From assembly GCA_016286165.1 (NCBI GenBank), contig JAEESE010000016.1:1-64000 (forward strand): a stretch of DNA of 64,000 nt, in the 5' to 3' direction. This document shows positions 1-5,820 of the stretch, piece after piece (position 1 is the first letter of the stretch; each line of letters starts with the position of its first letter). Both the position numbers and the translations under genes were made by a program. This DNA comes from Bacteroidaceae bacterium (GTDB lineage Bacteria > Bacteroidota > Bacteroidia > Bacteroidales > Bacteroidaceae). The notes beneath the pieces are model-generated. The model did no database searches and was not told the DNA's origin. It saw nothing but the letters and a program-made list of their open reading frames with translations.

Positions 1-211
1 CGATGATGCTTCGGTTGTAGAAGCCTATTGGTTAAAGACCCCCCTCCAACTCCCCCGAGGGGGAGAGTCCGAAACCGCCTCTCAAGAAGCCTCCCCTCGG
101 GGAGGTTTGGAGGGGGTCGGTATCACTTTAGTAGAAGGCAACCGTGAAAACATCAAGATCACCACGCCCTTCGACCTTACCGTAGCCGAAGCCCTTTGCG
201 CCGCCCGCTAA
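1..211 (+). CDS. ispD: 2-C-methyl-D-erythritol 4-phosphate cytidylyltransferase, C-terminal part (5' truncated by window)
   Basis: Reading from base 2 to the TAA at 209-211 gives an open frame that starts DDASVVEA and ends with [16 protein letters not shown] then [10 protein letters not shown]. These are the conserved C-terminal blocks of IspD, which makes CDP-methylerythritol in the cytosolic MEP isoprenoid pathway. In the family only about 6 residues separate DDASVVEA from LVEG. Here about 35 do, because a GC-rich inverted-repeat element (37-118) is inserted in frame and adds a Pro/Gly/Ser-rich loop. The gene runs convergently toward the FecCD permease gene, with a 17-bp gap. The call rests on the two conserved blocks; the N-terminal nucleotide-binding part lies outside the window. 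Confidence 0.85.
   Translation, partial: DDASVVEAYWLKTPLQLPRGGESETASQEASPRGGLEGVGITLVEGNRENIKITTPFDLTVAEALCAAR
37..118. repeat. GC-rich palindromic element inserted in frame in ispD
   Basis: The left arm (37-65) contains CCCCCTCCAACTCCCCC then GAGGGGGAG. The right arm (91-118) is close to its reverse complement, CTCCCCTCGGGGAGG then TTTGGAGGGGGTC. Each arm is also palindromic in itself around CCGAGG or TCGG, and about 25 bp separate them. The ispD frame stays open throughout. The arms resemble those found in pspC (48845-48932), mutS2 and the primase gene. Confidence 0.8.
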
Positions 212-228
212 ACGCTCCACTACCCCAC

Positions 229-1236
229 TCACCCATTCCTCATCTTCAGCATCACCCAGATAACGACCGGGGCGCCGAGGATGGGGGTCAGCACGTTGAC
301 AGGAATGAGCGAGGAAGGCATCGTGGAGAGAAGGTTGCACACGAGCGTCAGGCACGAACCCGTCAGCAGCGTGGCTGGCAGCAACGTGCGATGATTGGCC
401 GTACCCAGGATGAGACGCGCAATATGAGGGACTGCCAACCCCACGAAAGCGATAGGTCCGCAGAAGGCGGTGGACGTGGCGGTGAGCAAACCCGTGACCA
501 CCAACAACAGGGTACGTGTGCGAGAAATGTTGATGCCTAAATTGGCGGCGTAGTTCTCGCCCAAGAGCAAGGCATTGAGGGGTTTAATCAAGAGCAGCGC
601 ACCCGCGATGCCCACGCCCATCGTGGCGCAGAACACAGGCAGACGGTCCACCGTCACGTTGGCAAAACTGCCCAACCCCCACACCATGAACGACCGCACA
701 CCTTCCTCCGTAGCGCCGTAGTTCAGCAGCGAGATGGCCGACGAAGCGAGATAACCGATCATCACGCCCGCAATCAGCAGCATCGTGTTCGAACGCAGCA
801 CGCGCGAGAGCATGATGAGAAAGGCCATGACGACCCACGCACCTGCCATCGCCGCCAGGATGACCAGCAGGAAACCGCTCAGCGAGAAAGCGCCCGCAGC
901 TACCGTGCCGCCGAACGCCAGCGTGACAACGGCCACGCCCACGTTGGCACCGCCGTCGATGCCCAGGATGCTGGGACCCGCCAGAGGGTTGCGGAAAGCC
1001 GTCTGCAACAGCAGACCCGCCGCCGCCAGACCGGCGCCCGACATGACGGCCGTCAGCGCCTGCGGCACGCGGTTCTCCCACACGATGAAGCTCCACGCCG
1101 CACGCCCGCCATCGCCACCCAGCAGGATGTCCGTCACCGCCGAGGCCGGAATCGACACAGCGCCGAAGTACACGTTGGCGGCAAACAACGCCACCAACGC
1201 CACCACAAGGGCTCCTATCGACCATTTTCTCTGCAT
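229..1236 (-). CDS. FecCD-family iron/cobalamin ABC transporter permease
   Basis: A 335-aa polytopic membrane protein of the BtuC/FecCD family, the inner-membrane permease that moves ferric siderophores, haem or cobalamin with a periplasmic binding protein and an ATPase. Family blocks are visible: VWENRVPQALTAVMSGAGLA near residue 50, LLLQTAFRNPLAGPSILGI near residue 75, and GPIAFVGLAVPHIARLILG near residue 260. Length is normal. The ATG at 1234-1236 lies only about 7 nt from a TATCTTTG promoter box, so the leader is very short or absent. The partner ATPase and binding protein are not in the window. The substrate cannot be told from sequence alone. Confidence 0.9.
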   Translation of the reverse strand: MQRKWSIGALVVALVALFAANVYFGAVSIPASAVTDILLGGDGGRAAWSFIVWENRVPQALTAVMSGAGLAAAGLLLQTAFRNPLAGPSILGIDGGANVGVAVVTLAFGGTVAAGAFSLSGFLLVILAAMAGAWVVMAFLIMLSRVLRSNTMLLIAGVMIGYLASSAISLLNYGATEEGVRSFMVWGLGSFANVTVDRLPVFCATMGVGIAGALLLIKPLNALLLGENYAANLGINISRTRTLLLVVTGLLTATSTAFCGPIAFVGLAVPHIARLILGTANHRTLLPATLLTGSCLTLVCNLLSTMPSSLIPVNVLTPILGAPVVIWVMLKMRNG

Positions 1237-1243
1237 TCGACCG

Positions 1244-1251
1244 CAAAGATA
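1244..1251 (-). promoter_or_regulatory. -7 promoter box of the FecCD permease gene
   Basis: On the minus strand the bases read TATCTTTG, matching the Bacteroidetes -7 consensus TAnnTTTG. The box ends 7 nt before the ATG, implying a nearly leaderless mRNA. Confidence 0.55.
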
Positions 1252-1351
1252 CGCTTTTTTAATGGATAATGGACAATGGACAATGAAAAATATTCCTAAC
1301 TAACCTTTTATTACCGCATTTTTACCTGTCCTTGCGGCGTCAAACATATGC

Positions 1352-1386
1352 AAAAAAGAGACTGCGTCGTCGAGACACAGTCTCTT
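1352..1386 (-). terminator. Rho-independent terminator of the HU-smalltalk unit
   Basis: On the minus strand AAGAGACTG pairs with CAGTCTCTT (1378-1386 with 1356-1364), and the stem is followed by a run of T. It lies about 50 bp after the smalltalk stop codon. Confidence 0.8.
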
Positions 1387-1434
1387 CTTGAAGGTGACAA
1401 CCCTGGAGGGGGTCTGCCGTCGGGGGCGAGATTT

Positions 1435-1539
1435 TCAGCACACAGCGGCGTGCGTACTCAGCGTGGTGATGAGCGCCGTGAGGATCGTGATGACGATCTC
1501 CACCACGCGCTTGATAGTTTTCTTCGTCGATTCTTTCAT
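1435..1539 (-). CDS. Smalltalk-family small protein (34 aa)
   Basis: A short frame encodes 34 residues: MKESTKKTIKRVVEIVITIL, then TALITTLSTHAAVC. A basic N-terminus, one hydrophobic helix and a C-terminal Cys are the pattern of the Bacteroidales smalltalk family, which is found beside HU-like DNA-binding proteins and, usually, an N-acetylmuramoyl-L-alanine amidase. The function is unknown; the helix suggests a membrane peptide. It follows the HU-like gene by 87 bp and precedes a clear terminator. No amidase gene follows here. Confidence 0.8.
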   Translation of the reverse strand: MKESTKKTIKRVVEIVITILTALITTLSTHAAVC

Positions 1540-1601
1540 AACTTAGCTATTTTTCATTTTTCATTCTTCATTCTGAGCGAAGCGAACATTCTTCATTCAA
1601 A

Positions 1602-1625
1602 GAGTGAGGGCCGAAGCCCTCGCTC
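1602..1625 (-). other. Intercistronic hairpin with UUCG-type loop
   Basis: Between the HU-like and smalltalk genes the minus strand reads GAGCGAGGGC, TTCG, GCCCTCACTC. This is a 10-bp stem closed by a C(UUCG)G tetraloop, a very stable RNA hairpin. Only a weak T-rich stretch follows, so it may set the ratio of the two transcripts rather than end transcription fully. Confidence 0.6.
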
Positions 1626-1626
1626 C

Positions 1627-2115
1627 TTAAGGCTCCTGCTCTTCCTCCTCCTTGGGCGTCCAGTCTGCAGTGGTCTTGCCTTCCTTTGCAGCCTTCTTGG
1701 CAGCAGCCTGGGCGGCGCGGGAGGTGGTGAATTCGAAGTTCACGTCCTCGTCGAGGTTCCACTGGAGACCCTTGCCGGGCTCGAACAACACGTTGAGGGC
1801 AGTGATGTTGCCTTCAGAGAAAGCGTCATAGGTCTCGGCACCCTCGCTGGAGATGGTGAGCTTGAGCTTGCCCAGGCGACCGAGCTCCACGTAGTTGCCT
1901 TCGATGAGGGCTTCGCGGGCACAGACGACCATGTCGCGCAGCACACCGATGATGGTTCCTTCGGAGAAGTTGGAGCCGTGGGCACGGATGTGCTCGGTGA
2001 GGTCGTCGAGGGTGACGACGCCGTTGCTCTGGAGGGTGGCATAAGCCTTCTTGGACTCTTCGGGCTTCATGGGGTTGGCACGCATGGCCAACGAGTACTT
2101 AATAGTCTCTTTCAT
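1627..2115 (-). CDS. HU-like (HU-HIG) DNA-binding protein
   Basis: A 162-aa protein of the Bacteroidetes HU-like family. After the N-terminal KETIKYSLAMRANPMKPEE segment comes an IHF/HU-type fold (about residues 25-120) with LTEHIRAHGSNFSEGTIIGV and YVELGRLGKLKLTI, then a variable tail rich in Ala, Lys and Glu ending EEEEQEP. Such proteins bind DNA and are usually paired with smalltalk. It has its own promoter at 2233-2264. The + strand frame of 1348-2133 over the same DNA has no recognisable content and is a shadow. Confidence 0.88.
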   Translation of the reverse strand: MKETIKYSLAMRANPMKPEESKKAYATLQSNGVVTLDDLTEHIRAHGSNFSEGTIIGVLRDMVVCAREALIEGNYVELGRLGKLKLTISSEGAETYDAFSEGNITALNVLFEPGKGLQWNLDEDVNFEFTTSRAAQAAAKKAAKEGKTTADWTPKEEEEQEP

Positions 2116-2232
2116 GATTGTAAAAAGATTTAAGGGTTAATGAAAAGGGGTTAACGGTTGTTTCGGAGTCGTCCTCGCGTCCTCTGCATCGCGCGCTGCA
2201 TCAGCCGCTTTTGTCCTTCCTCTTTGACGTTG

Positions 2233-2264
2233 CAAAGATACGCAAAATTCCCGAAACCGCCAAA
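2233..2264 (-). promoter_or_regulatory. Promoter of the HU-smalltalk unit
   Basis: The minus strand carries TTTG (2261-2264), a 20-nt spacer and TATCTTTG (2233-2240), a full match to the Bacteroidetes promoter. It gives a leader of about 110 nt. Confidence 0.75.
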
Positions 2265-2303
2265 CATTTCCTCAACTTTTTTTGCAATATTTCTGCAGTT
2301 TTT

Positions 2304-2413
2304 ACGTATAGACGTAGAGGCTTGCACGTATGGACGTCGGGGCTTGCACGTATAGACGTCGGAGGCTGAGCGTCTGGACGTAGAGGCTTGTACGTATGGA
2401 CGTCGGAGGCGGG
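2304..2413. repeat. Tandem array of five 22-bp units
   Basis: Five consecutive 22-bp units start at 2304, 2326, 2348, 2370 and 2392. The core is ACGTATRGACGTMGRGGCTTG. The array fills most of the 312-bp gap between the primase stop codon and the HU promoter. There are no spacers, so it is not a CRISPR array. Role unknown. Confidence 0.85.
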
Positions 2414-2427
2414 GTGACTTGGCGAAG

Positions 2428-3456
2428 TCAGCGGGGTAACTTAGCCAAGCCGGCGGAAAGGTAGTAGTCGCTGAAGTCCTTGCAGCCGGGCGACAGCTGG
2501 TGGTGCTCGAGGTTGGGCAGCACCTGCTTGAGCTGCAGGAAGAGGCGCTCGCCGGGCTCGTCGCAGTCGGGGTACATGTGGAATTTAGTTGAAAGTTCTC
2601 CAAGTGTGGAGCGACCAAGGTCGAGCGGAAAGTTGAAAGTTGAGAGTAGTTCCATGTCCTTGCGCGTGAGCAGGGTGGCGGATGGGATGGCGATGGCCTT
2701 GTGCCCGGCGGAGAGCATGGACCAGCAGTCGGAGCAGCCCTCGGTGATCCACAGCTCCTCGCCGGGCTTCAGCAGGTTCAGCACGGGCAGGTTGTAGATG
2801 CCGCACTCGGAGCCTGCAGGGAAGCGGAAGCGGGGAGAAGACCCACCCCCTTGTCCGCCCTGTCCCCCTTGTCCGCCCTGTCCACTTGCACCCTCGTTTG
2901 CGAGGCCCTCCCCCCCACGGGGGGAGCGGGGAGAGGGGCTTAGGTTTCTGTTCTGTATACCTATGAGTTTGCCCTCGCGGTCGAAGTACGGGATTTGCAG
3001 CCACGGCGTGCCCTGCTTGTCTTTCCATGAAGTCAGGCGGCACCAACGCACCACCCTCGGGTCAAGCCGTCGCTCATCGAAAAGGAAACGACGGGCTGCC
3101 TCATTCAGCCAGGGGTGCTCAAAATATCGTTCATAGCGCTGGGCATCGAAAGGCTTCGGCGGCGGCACCTCGTGAGGCTTGCAGTCCGTAATTATCACGT
3201 TATGCTCGTCGGCCAGCCACTTTGTTGCTTCGACAAACCCCTTGTTCAGGAGCCCCATCGCCAGGTCTATCACGCCGCCGTGAGCGCCGCAGGCGAAGCA
3301 TCTATATGTGTTCCTGCGCACGCTGAACGAGAGCGAGGCGTGATGGTCGTCGTGGAACGGGCAGAGGCACTTGTGCTTTACCACCTCGAGCCCGAGTCGC
3401 CCTGCGACCCCCTCGATGGGGAGGTCGCGGAGCTTTTGAAGTTCAAATCGGTCCAT
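2428..3456 (-). CDS. CHC2 zinc-finger/Toprim primase of mobile-element type
   Basis: A 342-aa DnaG-like primase. The N-terminal zinc ribbon uses C32, H35, C53 and C56 (CPFH then CFACG). A Toprim fold follows: ITEGCSDCWSMLSAGHKAIA with the conserved Glu near residue 240, and YPDCDEPGERLF with the acidic metal site near residue 300. It lacks the DnaB-binding C-terminal domain of housekeeping DnaG, as in plasmid, ICE and phage primases. Two segments look inserted: a Gly/Gln-rich stretch encoded at 2839-2943 between the zinc and Toprim parts, and about 20 residues (FNFPLDLGRSTLGELSTK) inside Toprim. The ATG overlaps the upstream gene's TGA by one base, so the two are translationally coupled. Confidence 0.85.
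   Translation of the reverse strand: MDRFELQKLRDLPIEGVAGRLGLEVVKHKCLCPFHDDHHASLSFSVRRNTYRCFACGAHGGVIDLAMGLLNKGFVEATKWLADEHNVIITDCKPHEVPPPKPFDAQRYERYFEHPWLNEAARRFLFDERRLDPRVVRWCRLTSWKDKQGTPWLQIPYFDREGKLIGIQNRNLSPSPRSPRGGEGLANEGASGQGGQGGQGGQGGGSSPRFRFPAGSECGIYNLPVLNLLKPGEELWITEGCSDCWSMLSAGHKAIAIPSATLLTRKDMELLSTFNFPLDLGRSTLGELSTKFHMYPDCDEPGERLFLQLKQVLPNLEHHQLSPGCKDFSDYYLSAGLAKLPR
2584..2655. repeat. In-frame insertion of a second repeat type inside the Toprim fold
   Basis: The + strand reads GTTGAAAGTTCTCC, then two small hairpins (CTCCA-AGTG-TGGAG at 2598-2611; CGACC-AA-GGTCG at 2612-2623), then AGTTGAAAGTTGAGAG. The flanking AGTTGAA units resemble the 7-bp repeats seen between genes elsewhere in the window. 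Translated from the minus strand it adds about 20 residues between TRKDMELL and FHMYPDCDEPGE. Confidence 0.6.
2839..2943. repeat. GC-rich palindromic element inserted in frame in the primase gene
   Basis: It begins AGACCCACCCCC (2839-2850), contains tandem CTTGTCCGCCCTGTCC-like units, an inner CTCG-TTTG-CGAG hairpin and CCCCCACGGGGGGAG, and ends GGGGAGAGGGGCTTAGG. Its length is about 105 bp. Translated on the minus strand it gives a Ser/Pro/Gly/Gln-rich linker (GASGQGGQGGQGGQGGG) and keeps the primase frame open. Confidence 0.75.
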
Positions 3457-4766
3457 CAGCGAGTACGGTTGAGATAAGCCTCGGTCTTGGTGTAAAGACC
3501 TGTATCCTCATTCTGCGTTATCAGCCCTCGGTGCACCCAAACGCGGAGCTGTCGTTTGGTGCCCTCTTTGGATTTCCCGAGCTGCAGGCGTAGCGCCTCC
3601 AACTGCTGTTCGCTGAAGGTGTCGCCCTTGATGTCGTCGAGCATATTGGCAGGCACGGCCTTCAAAGCATCAGCTGTGCTGGTATCGCCGTCTTTCAGCA
3701 TGTCGCCCACCACCTGAAACTTGCTCCACAAATCGTGAAAAACCAAGTATTCCACCACGTCGGCCATCGCACGGCTCCAGGTCATGTTGTTGAGTGCCCA
3801 CATGATGCAGCCCGCCTTCCACGCCGAAATCAGGCTTCGCTTGCCCATGTCCCATAGACAATCGTTGTCGGTGAGGTCTCCCAGTTCTGCAATGTCGTTT
3901 GCCAGACGCTCGATGAGCTTGTTCAGGGGCTTGATGATGTAACAGCCCTTGCAGTTGTCGAGACGTGCCAGGTACTCATCCAGCTTGCCGTAGAACTCTT
4001 CGTTGAACTTGCCGATGCGCGGGATGCGTCCGTCGCGGCCGGCGCGTGGCTTATAGGAGAAGACCATGCGTCCCAGCGTGCCGTCGAAGAGGTTGTACTT
4101 GAAGAACTGCCTTGCACGGACGGGCGTCGTGCTGATGGTGAGGTTGGTTCTCAGCAGGGCAGACCCCGTGATGCCGTCCACCGTAGCTCTGAGAGCATTA
4201 TAGACCTCCCTGTCCCACATCAGGCGCAGCATCTGCGTGACCTGCTTGTGGGAGCCGCAGAGGTTGTCGAGCTGCTCAATCTCCTTCAGGTCGATGTAGG
4301 TGGTCAGCCCGCCCTGTTCCTGGCAGGCCATCTGCGCCTTCAGGTAGCCGGGCTTCGAGCAGTCGGCAGGCAGGAATCGCAGCAGGGGGAACACCTCTTC
4401 CGGGCGCTCCTTCGACTGCGAGCGCTTCTTGTAGGTCTTCTGGTACTGGAGGTATTTCTTCAGCTCCTCGGCATCGGCTTGGCGGAAATCGCGGTTGCAG
4501 GCTTCCACCAGCAAGCCCAGCTGACCTTTGTTTCCCGCGCTGTCGGCTATCAAAGCAGCCTGCTGGCCGCACATTTCGAGCCATTGGCCCGAGGGATATT
4601 GAAATTCAGCCTGACTAATTTTGGTGCCTAATACAGGAAAAAGCATAGGCAACAGGGGTGCATGCATGTCTTTTGATGTCTGCGAGAGCAGTAGGCGGAA
4701 CGCCTCAAGGCCTTTACCGAGCTTAGGCATCTCGGGGGCCGTTTGTTTCTTAATGTCGTAAATCAT
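3456..4766 (-). CDS. DUF3987-like protein of a mobile-element replication module
   Basis: A 436-aa protein. It resembles the DUF3987 (primase-associated, helicase-like) proteins of Bacteroides elements. LLPMLFPVLGTKISQAEF leads into a degenerate P-loop-like segment IADSAGNKGQL near residue 95. It also has LRTNLTISTTPVRARQFFKY and FDGTLGRMVFSYKPR, corresponding to the family's later strands. No canonical Walker A GKS/T is present (GNKGQ instead), so ATPase activity is doubtful. It lies directly upstream of the primase and overlaps it by one base. Family assignment is by pattern only. Confidence 0.6.
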   Translation of the reverse strand: MIYDIKKQTAPEMPKLGKGLEAFRLLLSQTSKDMHAPLLPMLFPVLGTKISQAEFQYPSGQWLEMCGQQAALIADSAGNKGQLGLLVEACNRDFRQADAEELKKYLQYQKTYKKRSQSKERPEEVFPLLRFLPADCSKPGYLKAQMACQEQGGLTTYIDLKEIEQLDNLCGSHKQVTQMLRLMWDREVYNALRATVDGITGSALLRTNLTISTTPVRARQFFKYNLFDGTLGRMVFSYKPRAGRDGRIPRIGKFNEEFYGKLDEYLARLDNCKGCYIIKPLNKLIERLANDIAELGDLTDNDCLWDMGKRSLISAWKAGCIMWALNNMTWSRAMADVVEYLVFHDLWSKFQVVGDMLKDGDTSTADALKAVPANMLDDIKGDTFSEQQLEALRLQLGKSKEGTKRQLRVWVHRGLITQNEDTGLYTKTEAYLNRTR

Positions 4767-4805
4767 TGTTTTTCTGCTTTTTAGATTAAAATTTATTTAA
4801 CCGAG

Positions 4806-4956
4806 CGTTTCGCGTTTCAGCGTTTCAGTTGAAACCATGGGGGGTGTCACAACCCTCTTCCTTATATATAACTTACTTATTATTAAATAGTTATATAGAA
4901 TAATAAGGAGCGGTGCATACCCTTCATTCAGCGTGAAACGCTGAAACGCTGAAACG
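4806..4956. repeat. Mirrored iteron-like repeats flanking an AT-rich stretch
   Basis: On the left, CGTTTC (4806), CGTTTCAG (4813) and CGTTTCAG (4821) run in tandem. On the right, GAAACG (4935), CTGAAACG (4941) and CTGAAACG (4949) mirror them exactly. The roughly 105 bp between holds an AT-rich core (about 4862-4908). The array fills the gap between the 141-aa gene and the DUF3987-like gene. The layout suits a replication origin, a regulator site or a large cruciform. Confidence 0.75.
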
Positions 4957-4969
4957 CTGCGGCAGTCGG

Positions 4970-5395
4970 TTACTCGCCCTCTTCTACGAGGCCCCTGAGT
5001 GCCTGGCGCAGCTCGTTGCACACGCAGATGGCATAGGTGTCCACGTTGAAGTCCTTACTGGCTGGCATCGGACGGAAGTTGGGGCGTAGCGAGCCGTCGT
5101 CACGTCGTGTGACGGTGATGTAGCGGCCGCGGAAGACGTGAGGGTTGCGCTTGCCGGCGGTTGCGGGCATCGTCTCGACGAAGGTGTAGTGGTACGCCCA
5201 GTCGCGACGCAGCACGCCCGGGTAATCCTTGCCGTACTGGAGCCTGCGGTCGCTATGCAGGATGGTTTTCAGGTCGACGCACAATTCGGTGTTGCGGTTC
5301 CAGCCTTGAAGCATCTCATCCACGATGCTTCCGATGAGGCGAGGTTCGTGAGATTCGCGTGAACCTGCCTCGATGGTTGAATGCTTTTTATACAT
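4970..5395 (-). CDS. Hypothetical protein (141 aa) upstream of the DUF3987-like/primase genes
   Basis: I do not recognise a family. I chose the ATG at 5393-5395 (MYKKHSTIEAGSRE) because the frame upstream of it runs through the probable leader: the promoter box at 5513-5520 lies after the longer frame's start. The segment EPRLIGSIVDEMLQGWN is predicted helical. The rest is basic and polar (WAYHYTFVETMP, GRYITVTRRDDGSLRPNFRP), with no signal peptide or membrane segment. Position at the head of the primase module suggests a role in replication or regulation of the same element; this is inference only. Confidence 0.65.
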   Translation of the reverse strand: MYKKHSTIEAGSRESHEPRLIGSIVDEMLQGWNRNTELCVDLKTILHSDRRLQYGKDYPGVLRRDWAYHYTFVETMPATAGKRNPHVFRGRYITVTRRDDGSLRPNFRPMPASKDFNVDTYAICVCNELRQALRGLVEEGE

Positions 5396-5512
5396 AATTA
5401 TAATTGTGGTCGGGATGCCCTCGGTCTCACACGAGGGGCCCTCCGCGCGACTGAGGAAGTGAGACTGGCCTACGGTCCTACGCTTGACCCTTTTCCTCGT
5501 CGTTTGGTGCTG

Positions 5513-5543
5513 CAAAGGTATGGAGAATTATCCCACGCACAAA
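5513..5543 (-). promoter_or_regulatory. Promoter of the 141-aa gene/primase module
   Basis: The minus strand has TTTG (5540-5543), a 19-nt spacer and TACCTTTG (5513-5520), a full match to the Bacteroidetes promoter. The resulting leader is about 110 nt. Confidence 0.75.
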
Positions 5544-5615
5544 GGATATTGTTGACTCGTTAAAACGATGTGAATTGACTGATTATCACGTGTTTTAGCT
5601 GCCGTTGAACACCTC

Positions 5616-5798
5616 TTTTGACGCCCTGCGAAATGGAGTTGTACAAACCCGAAAAGACTTTTGACCGATTACAAATGAGAGCCGTCAAAAGCCTGCAAAC
5701 TTTTGACCGTGCACATATAAAAACCAGTCAAAAGAAACAGGGTTGGCCCTCGAAGGAGCCAACCCTGCCGTTGTGGTTTGGAATGAAAAAAGTCAAAA
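5616..5798. repeat. Cluster of six TTTTGAC heptamers in both orientations
   Basis: TTTTGAC occurs on the + strand at 5616, 5659 and 5701, and on the minus strand (as GTCAAAA) at 5684, 5727 and 5792. Several extend to CTTTTGACCG. The cluster lies in the 425-bp gap between the 390-aa gene's stop and the module promoter. Six copies in about 180 bp suggests protein-binding sites. Confidence 0.6.
5738..5767 (-). terminator. Terminator after the 390-aa gene
   Basis: CAGGGTTGGC (5738-5747) pairs with GCCAACCCTG (5758-5767). On the minus strand the stem is followed by TTTCTTTTG. It lies 54 bp past the stop codon of the 390-aa gene. Confidence 0.75.
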
Positions 5799-5820
5799 GT
5801 TTACCGCTCTTTCCACATTT

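Noticed and set aside
584-1246. A 220-codon minus-strand frame inside the FecCD gene
   Set aside because: It is a Gly/Arg-rich shadow of the FecCD permease in another frame.
1400-1430. Half of a GC-rich palindromic element after the smalltalk gene
   Set aside because: TGGAGGGGGTC matches one arm but the rest does not; too short to call.
1348-2133. A 261-codon + strand frame over the HU-smalltalk region
   Set aside because: It lies opposite two recognisable minus-strand genes, has no known motifs and begins inside the terminator hairpin.
2304-2413. CRISPR array
   Set aside because: The 22-bp units are directly adjacent with no spacers, and no cas genes are present.
5396-5515. 40-residue N-terminal extension of the 141-aa protein
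   Set aside because: The promoter box at 5513-5520 overlaps its start, so it would not be transcribed in full.
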